Shown here: positions 48,934-61,336 of the stretch, in pieces | Layout of the letters: each line of letters begins with the position of its first letter | Numbering within the stretch: the stretch's first letter is position 1 | Assembly: GCA_964036665.1 (NCBI GenBank) | Contig: OZ038531.1 | Coordinates: 11,408,168 to 11,472,167 of the forward strand | Length of the DNA: 64,000 nt | Direction: 5' to 3' | DNA from: Gordius sp. MW1 | Lineage: Eukaryota; Nematomorpha; Gordioida; Gordea; Gordiidae | The notes under the pieces: model-generated | What the model saw: only the letters and a program-made list of their open reading frames with translations | Told to the model about the DNA's origin: nothing | Databases searched by the model: none | Position numbers and translations under genes: made by a program

Positions 48934-51900
48934 AGGATAATAGGATTTTCAAATTGGCTTACTTTTATATATTTTTTCATGCTCTTTCACAGAGAATCGA
49001 AAAAAATAAATATTTTTACCTCAAAATTTTTCACATATTTTTCTTTGAACCGTATTCATCCGATGAAAGTTGTCGTTTTCAGACGTGGTTTCTATGATCC
49101 CAAGTAAAAATTTATCAGAATCTGAAAACTATTACTTTGAAATCATGATCGCATAGAGCCATTTTCAAAAATTAAGCATCACGTTGCGATACAACAAACT
49201 AATCGCAACAATAAAACGTTGTCTTTTGTCAAAATGAATAGTTCTGGCAGCTTAAAACCTCTTTTCGGAAGTCAATCGAGGATAATAGGATTCTCAAATT
49301 GGCTTACTTTTATATATTTTTTCATGCTTTTTCACATAGAATCGAAAAATATAAATATTTTTACCTCAAAATTTTTCACATATTTTTCTTTGAACCCATA
49401 TTCATCCGATGAAAGTTGTCGTTTTCAGACGTGGTTTCTATGATCCCAAGTAAAAATTTATCAGAATCTGAAAACTATTACTTTGAAATCATGATCGCAT
49501 AGAGCCATTTTTAAAAATTAAGCACTCACGTTGCGGTACAACAAACTAATCGCAACAATAAAACGTTGTCTTTTGTCAAAATGATAGTTCTCGCAGCTTA
49601 AAACCTCTTTTCGGAAGTCAATCGAGGATAATAGGATTCTCAAATTAACTTACTTTTATATATTTTTTTACGCTCTTTCACATAGAATCAAAAAAAATAA
49701 AAATTTTTACCTCAAAATTTTTCACATATTTTTCTTTGAACCGTATTCATCCGATGAAAGGTGTCGTTTTAAGACATGGTTTCTATGATCCCAAGTAAAA
49801 ATTTATATGAATCTGAAAACTATTACTTTGAAATCATGATCGCATAATGCATTTTTGAAAAATTAAGCACTCACGTTGCGATACAACAAACCAATCGCAA
49901 CAATAAAACGTTGTCTTTTGTCAAAATGATAGTTCTCGCAGCTTAAAACCTCTTTGCGGAAGTCAATCGAGGATAATAGGATTCTCAAATTGGCTTACTT
50001 TTATATATTTTTTCATGCTCTTTCACATAGAATCGAAAAAAATTAATATTTTTACCTCAAAATTATTCACATATTTTTCTTTCAACCGTATGCATCCGAT
50101 GAAAGTTGTCGTTTTCAGACGTGGTTTCGATGATAAAAAGTAAAAATTTATCAGAATCAGAAAACTATTACTTTAAAATCATGATCGCATAGTAAATTTT
50201 TGAAAAATTAAGCACTCACGTTGCGATACAACAAACTAATCGCAACAATAAAACGTTGTCTTTTGTAAAAATGATAGTTCTCGCAGCTTAAAATCTCTTT
50301 TCGGAAGTAAATCGAGGATAATAGGATTCTAAAATTGGCTTACTTTTATATAGTTTTTCATGCTCTTTCACAGAGAATCGAAAAAAATAAATATTTTTAC
50401 CTCAAAATTTTTCACATATTTTTCTTTGAACCGTATTCATCCGATGAAAGTTGTCGTTTTCAGACGTGGTTTCTATGATCCCAAGTAAAAATTTATCAGA
50501 ATCTGAAAACTATTACTTTGAAATCATGATCGCATAGAGCCATTTTCAAAAATTAAGCATCACGTTGCGATACAACAAACTAATCGCAACAATAAAACGT
50601 TGTCTTTTGTCAAAATGAATAGCTCTGGCAGCTTAAAACCTCTTTTCGGAAGTCAATCGAGGATAATAGGATTCTCAAATTGGCTTACTTTTATATATTT
50701 TTTCATGCTCTTTCACATAGAATCGAAAAATATAAATATTTTTACCTCAAAATTTTTCACATATTTTTCTTTGAACCCATATTCATCCGATGAAAGTTGT
50801 CGTTTTCAGACGTGGTTTCTATGATCCCAAGTAAAAATTTATCAGAATCTGAAAACTATTACTTTGAAATCATGATCGCATAGAGCCATTTTCAAAAATT
50901 AAGCACTCACGTTGCGGTACAACAAACTAATCGCAACAATAAAACGTTGTCTTTTGTCAAAATGATAGTTCTGGCAGCTTAAAACCTCTTTTCGGAAGTC
51001 AATCGAGGATAATAGGATTCTCAAATTGGCTTACTTTTATATATTTTTTTACGCTCTTTCACATAGAATCAAAAAAAATAAATATTTTTACCTCAAAATT
51101 TTTCACATATTTTTCTTTGAACCGTATTCATCCGATGAAAGGTGTCGTTTTAAGACATGGTTTCTATGATCCCAAGTAAAAATTTATATGAATCTGAAAA
51201 CTATTACTTTGAAATCATGATCGCATAATGCATTTTTGAAAAATTAAGCACTCACGTTGCGATACAACAAACCAATCGCAACAATAAAACGTTGTCTTTT
51301 GTCAAAATGATAGTTCTCGCAGCTTAAAACCTCTTTGCGGAAGTCAATCGAGGATAATAGAATTCTCAAATTGGCTTACTTTTATATATTTTTTCATGCT
51401 CTTTCACATAGAATCGAAAAAAATAAATATTTTTACCTCAAAATTATTCACATATTTTTCATTCAACCGTATGCATCCGATGAAAGTTGTCGTTTTCAGA
51501 CGTGGTTTCGATGATAAAAAGTAAAAATTTATCAGAATCAGAAAACTATTACTTTAAAATCATGATCGCATAGTAAATTTTTGAAAAATTAAGCACTCAC
51601 GTTGCGGTACAACAAACTAATCGCAACAATAAAACGTTGTCTTTTGTCAAAATGATAGTTCTGGCAGCTTAAAACCTCTTTTCGGAAGTCAATCGAGGAT
51701 AATAGGATTCTCAAATTGGCTTACTTTTATATATTTTTTCATGCTCTTTCACAGAGAATCGAAAAAAATAAATATTTTTACCTCAAAATTTTTCACATAT
51801 TTTTCTTTGAACCGTATTCATCCGATGAAAGTTGTCGTTTTCAGACATGGTTTCTATGATAAAAAGTAAAAATTTATCAGAATCTAAAAACTTTTACTTT

Positions 51901-52040
51901 GAAATCATGATCGCATAGAGCCATTTTCAAAAATTAAGCCCTAACGTTGCGATACAACAAACTAATCGCAACAATAAAACGTTGTCTATTGTCAAAATGA
52001 TAGTTCTCGCATCTTAAAACCTCTTTTCGGAAGTCAATCG
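48934..52040. repeat. Block of 9 monomers (g' p q f g p q f g/m)
   Basis: A four-monomer motif, p q f g, occurs twice in tandem (49279-50659 and 50660-52040, about 1381 bp each). The second ends in a g/m hybrid at 51696 with GACATGG, AACTTTTAC and AAGCCCTAACG. The monomer at 50315 has CTAAAATTGG and TATAGTTTTTC, and that at 51351 has ATAATAGAATTC, creating an EcoRI-type site. Confidence 0.82.
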
Positions 52041-52730
52041 AGGATAATAGGATTCTCAAATTGGCTTACTTTTATATATTTTTTTACGCTCTTTCACATA
52101 GAATCAAAAAAAATAAATATTTTTACCTCAAAATTTTTCACATATTTTTCTTTGAACCGTATTCATCCGATGAAAGGTGTCGTTTTAAGACATGGTTTCT
52201 ATGATCCCAAGTAAAAATTTATATGAATCTGAAAACTATTACTTTGAAATCATGATCGCATAATGCATTTTTGAAAAATTAAGCACTCACGTTGCGATAC
52301 AACAAACCAATCGCAACAATAAAACGTTGTCTTTTGTCAAAATGATAGTTCTCGCAGCTTAAAACCTCTTTGCGGAAGTCAATCGAGGATAATAGGATTC
52401 TCAAATTGGCTTACTTTTATATATTTTTTTACGCTCTTTCACATAGAATCGAAAAAAATAAATATTTTTACCTCAAAATTTTTCACATATTTTTCTTTGA
52501 ACCGTATTCATCCGATGAAAGTTGTCGTTTTCAGACGTGGTGTCTATGATCCCAAGTAAAAATTTATCAGAATCTGAAAACTATTACTTTGAAATCATGA
52601 TCGCATAGAGCAGTTTCCAAAAATTAAGCACTCACGTTGCGATACAACAAACTAATCGCAACAATAAAACGTTGTCTTTTGTCAAAATGATAGTTCTCGC
52701 ATCTTAAAACCTCTTTTCGGAAGTCAATCG
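52041..52730. repeat. q-j dimer, first of two tandem copies
   Basis: The 690-bp pair q j is followed at 52731-53420 by an almost identical pair. Both j copies share the rare GGTGTCTATG. The only difference noticed is CAAACTAATCG versus CAAACCAATCG near the end of the second pair. Confidence 0.85.
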
Positions 52731-55700
52731 AGGATAATAGGATTCTCAAATTGGCTTACTTTTATATATTTTTTTACGCTCTTTCACATAGAATCAAAAA
52801 AAATAAATATTTTTACCTCAAAATTTTTCACATATTTTTCTTTGAACCGTATTCATCCGATGAAAGGTGTCGTTTTAAGACATGGTTTCTATGATCCCAA
52901 GTAAAAATTTATATGAATCTGAAAACTATTACTTTGAAATCATGATCGCATAATGCATTTTTGAAAAATTAAGCACTCACGTTGCGATACAACAAACCAA
53001 TCGCAACAATAAAACGTTGTCTTTTGTCAAAATGATAGTTCTCGCAGCTTAAAACCTCTTTGCGGAAGTCAATCGAGGATAATAGGATTCTCAAATTGGC
53101 TTACTTTTATATATTTTTTTACGCTCTTTCACATAGAATCGAAAAAAATAAATATTTTTACCTCAAAATTTTTCACATATTTTTCTTTGAACCGTATTCA
53201 TCCGATGAAAGTTGTCGTTTTCAGACGTGGTGTCTATGATCCCAAGTAAAAATTTATCAGAATCTGAAAACTATTACTTTGAAATCATGATCGCATAGAG
53301 CAGTTTCCAAAAATTAAGCACTCACGTTGCGATACAACAAACCAATCGCAACAATAAAACGTTGTCTTTTGTCAAAATGATAGTTCTCGCAGCTTAAAAC
53401 CTCTTTGCGGAAGTCAATCGAGGATAATAGGATTCTCAAATTGGCTTACTTTTATATATTTTTTCATGCTCTTTCACATAGAATCGAAAAAAATAAATAT
53501 TTTTACCTCAAAATTATTCACATATTTTTCTTTCAACCGTATGCATCCGATAAAGTTGTCGTTTTCAGACGTGGTTTCGATGATAAAAAGTAAAAATTTA
53601 TCAGAATCAGAAAACTATTACTTTAAAATCATGATCGCATAGTAAATTTTTGAAAAATTAAGCACTCACGTTGCGGTACAACAAACTAATCGCAACAATA
53701 AAACGTTGTCTTTTGTCAAAATGATAGTTCTGGCAGCTTAAAACCTCTTTTCGGAAGTCAATCGAGGATAATAGGATTCTCAATTGGCTTACTTTTATAT
53801 ATTTTTTTACGCTCTTTCACATAGAATCAAAAAATATAAATATTTTTACCTCAAAATTTTTCACATATTTTTCTTTGAACCGTATTCATCCGATGAAAGG
53901 TGTCGTTTTAAGACATGGTTTCTATGATCCCAAGTAAAAATTTATATGAATCTGAAAACTATTACTTTGAAATCATGATCGCATAATGCATTTTTGAAAA
54001 ATTAAGCACTCACGTTGCGATACAACAAACCAATCGCAACAATAAAACGTTGTCTTTTGTCAAAATGATAGTTCTCGCAGCTTAAAACCTCTTTGCGGAA
54101 GTCAATCGAGGATAATAGGATTCTCAAATTGGCTTACTTTTATATATTTTTTTACGCTCTTTCACATAGAATCGAAAAAAATAAATATTTTAACCTCAAA
54201 ATTTTTCACATATTTTTCTTTGGACCGTATTCATCCGATGAAAGTTGTCGTTTTCAGACGTGGTTTCTATGATCCCAAGTAAAAATTTATCAGAATCTGA
54301 AAACCATTACTTTGAAATTATGATCGCATAGAGCAGTTTCCAAAAATTAAGCACTCACGTTGCGATACAACAAACTAATCGCAACAATAAAACGTTGTCT
54401 TTTGTCAAAATGATAGTTCTCGCAGCTTAAAACCTCTTTTCGGAAGTCAATCGAGGATAATAGGATTCTCAAATTGGCTTACTTTTATATATTTTTTCAT
54501 GCGGTTTCACATAGAATCGAAAAAAATAAATATTTTTACCCCAAAATGTTTCATATATTTTTCTTACAACCGTATGCATCCGATGTAAGTTGTCGTTTTC
54601 AGACGTGGTTTCGAAAAGTAAAAATTTATCAGAATCAGAAAACTATTACTTTAAAATCATGATCGCATAGTGAATTTTTGAAAAATTAAGCACTCACGTT
54701 GCGATACAACAAACTAATCGCAACCATAAAAGTTGTCTTTTGTCAAAATGATAGTTCTCGCAGCTTAAAACCTCTTTGCGGAAGTCAATCGAGGATAATA
54801 GGATTCTCAAATTGGCTTACTTTTATATATTTTTTTACCTCTTTCACATAGAATCGAAAAAAATAAAGTTTTTTACCTCAAAATTTTTCACATATTTTTC
54901 TTTGAACCGTATTCATCTGATGAAAGTTGTCGTTTTCAGACGTGGTTTCTATGATCCCAAGTGAAAATTTATCAGAATCTGAAAACTATTACTTTGAAAT
55001 CATGATCGCATAGAGCCATTTTCAAAAATTAACCACTCACGTTGCGGTACAACAAACTAATCGCAACAATAAAACGTTGTCTATTGTCAAAATGATAGTT
55101 CTCGCATCTTAAAACCTCTTTTCGGAAGTCAATCGAGGATAATAGGATTCTCAAATTGGCTTACTTTTATATATTTTTTCATGCTCTTTCACATAGAATC
55201 GAAAAAAATAAATATTTTTACCTCAAAATTTTTCACATATTTTTCTTTCTACCGTATGCATCCGATGAAAGGTGTCGTTTTCAGACATGGTTTCTATGAT
55301 AAAAAGTAAAAATTTATCAGAATCTGAAAACTTTTACTTTAAAATCATGATCGCATAGAGCAGTTTTCAAAAATTAAGCACTCACGTAGCGATACAAAAA
55401 ACTAATCGCAACATAAAACGTTGTCTTTTGTCAAAATGAATAGTTCTGGCAGCTTAAAACCTCTTTGCGGAAGTCAATCGAGGATAATAGGATTCTCAAA
55501 CTGGCTTACTTTTATATATTTTTTTACGCTCTTTCACATAGAATCGAAAAAAATAAATATTTTTACCTCAAAATTTTTCACATATTTTTCTTTCTACCGT
55601 ATGCATCCGATGAAAGGTGTCGTTTTCAGACATGGTTTCTATGATAAATAGTAAAAATTTATCAGAATCTGAAAACTATTACTTTGAAATCATGATCGCA

Positions 55701-57551
55701 TAGAGCAGTTTTCAAAAATTAAGCACTCACGTAGCGATACAAAAAACTAATCGCATCAATAAAACGTTGTCTTTTGTCAAAATGAATAGTTCTGGCAGCT
55801 TAAAACCTCTTTGCGGAAGTCAATCGAGGATAATAGGATTCTCAAACTGGCTCACTTTTATATATTTTTTTACGCTCTTACACATAGAATCGAAAAAAAT
55901 AAATATTTTTACCTCAAAATTTTTCACATATTTTTCTTTGAACCGTATTCATCCGATGAAAGTTGTCGTTTTCAGACGTGGTTTCTATGATCCCAAGTAA
56001 AAATTTATCAGAATCTGAAAACTATTACTTTGAAATCATGATCGCATAGAGCCATTTTCAAAAATTAAGCACTCACGTTGCGGTACAACAAACTAATCGC
56101 AACAATAAAACGTTGTCTTTTGTCAAAATGATAGTTCTGGCAGCTTAAAACCTCTTTTCGGAAGTCAATCGAGGATAATAGGATTCTCAAATTGGCTTAC
56201 TTTTATATATTTTTTTACGCTCTTTCACATAGAATCAAAAAAAATAAATATTTTTACCTCAAAATTTTTCACATATTTTTCTTTGAACCGTATTCATCCG
56301 ATGAAAGGTGTCGTTTTAAGACATGGTTTCTATGATCCCAAGTAAAAATTTATATGAATCTGAAAACTATTACTTTGAAATCATGATCGCATAATGCATT
56401 TTTGAAAAATTAAGCACTCACGTTGCGATACAACAAACCAATCGCAACAATAAAACGTTGTCTTTTGTCAAAATGATAGTTCTCGCAGCTTAAAACCTCT
56501 TTGCGGAAGTCAATCGAGGATAATAGGATTCTCAAATTGGCTTACTTTTATATATTTTTTCATGCTCTTTCACATAGAATCGAAAAAAATAAATATTTTT
56601 ACCTCAAAATTATTCACATATTTTTCATTCAACCGTATGCATCCGATGAAAGTTGTCGTTTTCAGACGTGGTTTCGATGATAAAAAGTAAAAATTTATCA
56701 GAATCAGAAAACTATTACTTTAAAATCATGATCGCATAGTAAATTTTTGAAAAATTAAGCACTCACGTTGCGGTACAACAAACTAATCGCAACAATAAAA
56801 CGTTGTCTTTTGTCAAAATGATAGTTCTGGCAGCTTAAAACCTCTTTTCGGAAGTCAATCGAGGATAATAGGATTCTCAAATTGGCTTACTTTTATATAT
56901 TTTTTTACGCTCTTTCACATAGAATCAAAAAATATAAATATTTTTACCTCAAAATTTTTCACATATTTTTCTTTGAACCGTATTCATCCGATGAAAGGTG
57001 TCGTTTTAAGACATGGTTTCTATGATCCCAAGTAAAAATTTATATGAATCTGAAAACTATTACTTTGAAATCATGATCGCATAATGCATTTTTGAAAAAT
57101 TAAGCACTCACGTTGCGATACAACAAACTAATCGCAACAATAAAACGTTGTCTTTTGTCAAAATGATAGTTCTCGCAGCTTAAAATCTCTTTTCCGAAGT
57201 CAATCGAGGATAATAGGATTCTCAAATTGGCTTACTTTTATATATTTTTTCATGCTCTTTCACAGAGAATCGAAAAAAATAAATATTTTTACCTCAAAAT
57301 TTTTCACATATTTTTCTTTGAACCGTATTCATCCGATGAAAGTTGTCGTTTTCAGACATGGTTTCTATGATAAAAAGTAAAAATTTATCAGAATCTGAAA
57401 ACTTTTACTTTGAAATCATGATCGCATAGAGCCATTTTCAAAAATTAAGCCCTAACGTTGCGATACAACAAACTAATCGCAACAATAAAACGTTGTCTAT
57501 TGTCAAAATGATAGTTCTCGCATCTTAAAACCTCTTTTCGGAAGTCAATCG
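52731..57551. repeat. Higher-order repeat, 14-mer (q j f q j k l m a/b c q f q g/m), copy 1
   Basis: Fourteen monomers, 4821 bp. Private variants include CCGATAAAGTTG (53550), CTCAATTGGC (about 53780), TTTGGACCG and AACCATTAC (54109 monomer), GTTTCGAAAAGTAA (deletion in k, about 54612), CAACCATAAAAG, AAAGTTTTTTACC, and AAACTGGCTCAC with CTCTTACAC (55827 monomer). The monomer at 55481 starts like class a and ends like class b. Confidence 0.88.
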
Positions 57552-60500
57552 AGGATAATAGGATTCTCAAATTGGCTTACTTTTATATATTTTTTTACGC
57601 TCTTTCACATAGAATCAAAAAAAATAAATATTTTTACCTCAAAATTTTTCACATATTTTTCTTTGAACCGTATTCATCCGATGAAAGGTGTCGTTTTAAG
57701 ACATGGTTTCTATGATCCCAAGTAAAAATTTATATGAATCTGAAAACTATTACTTTGAAATCATGATCGCATAATGCATTTTTGAAAAATTAAGCACTCA
57801 CGTTGCGATACAACAAACCAATCGCAACAATAAAACGTTGTCTTTTGTCAAAATGATAGTTCTCGCAGCTTAAAACCTCTTTGCGGAAGTCAATCGAGGA
57901 TAATAGGATTCTCAAATTGGCTTACTTTTATATATTTTTTTACGCTCTTTCACATAGAATCGAAAAAAATAAATATTTTTACCTCAAAATTTTTCACATA
58001 TTTTTCTTTGAACCGTATTCATCCGATGAAAGTTGTCGTTTTCAGACGTGGTGTCTATGATCCCAAGTAAAAATTTATCAGAATCTGAAAACTATTACTT
58101 TGAAATCATGATCGCATAGAGCAGTTTCCAAAAATTAAGCACTCACGTTGCGATACAACAAACCAATCGCAACAATAAAACGTTGTCTTTTGTCAAAATG
58201 ATAGTTCTCGCAGCTTAAAACCTCTTTGCGGAAGTCAATCGAGGATAATAGGATTCTCAAATTGGCTTACTTTTATATATTTTTTCATGCTCTTTCACAT
58301 AGAATCGAAAAAAATAAATATTTTTACCTCAAAATTATTCACATATTTTTCTTTCAACCGTATGCATCCGATAAAGTTGTCGTTTTCAGACGTGGTTTCG
58401 ATGATAAAAAGTAAAAATTTATCAGAATCAGAAAACTATTACTTTAAAATCATGATCGCATAGTAAATTTTTGAAAAATTAAGCACTCACGTTGCGGTAC
58501 AACAAACTAATCGCAACAATAAAACGTTGTCTTTTGTCAAAATGATAGTTCTGGCAGCTTAAAACCTCTTTTCGGAAGTCAATCGAGGATAATAGGATTC
58601 TCAATTGGCTTACTTTTATATATTTTTTTACGCTCTTTCACATAGAATCAAAAAATATAAATATTTTTACCTCAAAATTTTTCACATATTTTTCTTTGAA
58701 CCGTATTCATCCGATGAAAGGTGTCGTTTTAAGACATGGTTTCTATGATCCCAAGTAAAAATTTATATGAATCTGAAAACTATTACTTTGAAATCATGAT
58801 CGCATAATGCATTTTTGAAAAATTAAGCACTCACGTTGCGATACAACAAACCAATCGCAACAATAAAACGTTGTCTTTTGTCAAAATGATAGTTCTCGCA
58901 GCTTAAAACCTCTTTGCGGAAGTCAATCGAGGATAATAGGATTCTCAAATTGGCTTACTTTTATATATTTTTTTACGCTCTTTCACATAGAATCGAAAAA
59001 AATAAATATTTTAACCTCAAAATTTTTCACATATTTTTCTTTGGACCGTATTCATCCGATGAAAGTTGTCGTTTTCAGACGTGGTTTCTATGATCCCAAG
59101 TAAAAATTTATCAGAATCTGAAAACCATTACTTTGAAATTATGATCGCATAGAGCAGTTTCCAAAAATTAAGCACTCACGTTGCGATACAACAAACTAAT
59201 CGCAACAATAAAACGTTGTCTTTTGTCAAAATGATAGTTCTCGCAGCTTAAAACCTCTTTTCGGAAGTCAATCGAGGATAATAGGATTCTCAAATTGGCT
59301 TACTTTTATATATTTTTTCATGCGGTTTCACATAGAATCGAAAAAAATAAATATTTTTACCCCAAAATGTTTCATATATTTTTCTTACAACCGTATGCAT
59401 CCGATGTAAGTTGTCGTTTTCAGACGTGGTTTCGAAAAGTAAAAATTTATCAGAATCAGAAAACTATTACTTTAAAATCATGATCGCATAGTGAATTTTT
59501 GAAAAATTAAGCACTCACGTTGCGATACAACAAACTAATCGCAACCATAAAAGTTGTCTTTTGTCAAAATGATAGTTCTCGCAGCTTAAAACCTCTTTGC
59601 GGAAGTCAATCGAGGATAATAGGATTCTCAAATTGGCTTACTTTTATATATTTTTTTACCTTTTCACATAGAATCGAAAAAAATAAAGTTTTTTACCTCA
59701 AAATTTTTCACATATTTTTCTTTGAACCGTATTCATCTGATGAAAGTTGTCGTTTTCAGACGTGGTTTCTATGATCCCAAGTGAAAATTTATCAGAATCT
59801 GAAAACTATTACTTTGAAATCATGATCGCATAGAGCCATTTTCAAAATTTAACCACTCACGTTGCGGTACAACAAACTAATCGCAACAATAAAACGTTGT
59901 CTATTGTCAAAATGATAGTTCTCGCATCTTAAAACCTCTTTTCGGAAGTCAATCGAGGATAATAGGATTCTCAAATTGGCTTACTTTTATATATTTTTTC
60001 ATGCTCTTTCACATAGAATCGAAAAAAATAAATATTTTTACCTCAAAATTTTTCACATATTTTTCTTTCTACCGTATGCATCCGATGAAAGGTGTCGTTT
60101 TCAGACATGGTTTCTATGATAAAAAGTAAAAATTTATCAGAATCTGAAAACTTTTACTTTAAAATCATGATCGCATAGAGCAGTTTTCAAAAATTAAGCA
60201 CTCACGTAGCGATACAAAAAACTAATCGCAACATAAAACGTTGTCTTTTGTCAAAATGAATAGTTCTGGCAGCTTAAAACCTCTTTGCGGAAGTCAATCG
60301 AGGATAATAGGATTCTCAAACTGGCTTACTTTTATATATTTTTTTACGCTCTTTCACATAGAATCGAAAAAAATAAATATTTTTACCTCAAAATTTTTCA
60401 CATATTTTTCTTTCTACCGTATGCATCCGATGAAAGGTGTCGTTTTCAGACATGGTTTCTATGATAAATAGTAAAAATTTATCAGAATCTGAAAACTATT

Positions 60501-61336
60501 ACTTTGAAATCATGATCGCATAGAGCAGTTTTCAAAAATTAAGCACTCACGTAGCGATACAAAAAACTAATCGCATCAATAAAACGTTGTCTTTTGTCAA
60601 AATGAATAGTTCTGGCAGCTTAAAACCTCTTTGCGGAAGTCAATCGAGGATAATAGGATTCTCAAACTGGCTCACTTTTATATATTTTTTTACGCTCTTA
60701 CACATAGAATCGAAAAAAATAAATATTTTTACCTCAAAATTTTTCACATATTTTTCTTTGAACCGTATTCATCCGATGAAAGTTGTCGTTTTCAGACGTG
60801 GTTTCTATGATCCCAAGTAAAAATTTATCAGAATCTGAAAACTATTACTTTGAAATCATGATCGCATAGAGCCATTTTCAAAAATTAAGCACTCACGTTG
60901 CGGTACAACAAACTAATCGCAACAATAAAACGTTGTCTTTTGTCAAAATGATAGTTCTGGCAGCTTAAAACCTCTTTTCGGAAGTCAATCGAGGATAATA
61001 GGATTCTCAAATTGGCTTACTTTTATATATTTTTTTACGCTCTTTCACATAGAATCAAAAAAAATAAATATTTTTACCTCAAAATTTTTCACATATTTTT
61101 CTTTGAACCGTATTCATCCGATGAAAGGTGTCGTTTTAAGACATGGTTTCTATGATCCCAAGTAAAAATTTATATGAATCTGAAAACTATTACTTTGAAA
61201 TCATGATCGCATAATGCATTTTTGAAAAATTAAGCACTCACGTTGCGATACAACAAACCAATCGCAACAATAAAACGTTGTCTTTTGTCAAAATGATAGT
61301 TCTCGCAGCTTAAAACCTCTTTGCGGAAGTCAATCG
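57552..61336. repeat. Higher-order repeat, 14-mer copy 2, truncated to 11 monomers
   Basis: Repeats the first 11 monomers of the unit at 52731 with every private variant listed there. Differences noticed are one lost C (TTTTTTTACCTTTTCAC at about 59655) and TTCAAAATTTAACC for TTCAAAAATTAACC at about 59842. The match ends just into the next monomer (61337), which has CACAGAG where copy 1 has CACATAG. Confidence 0.88.
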
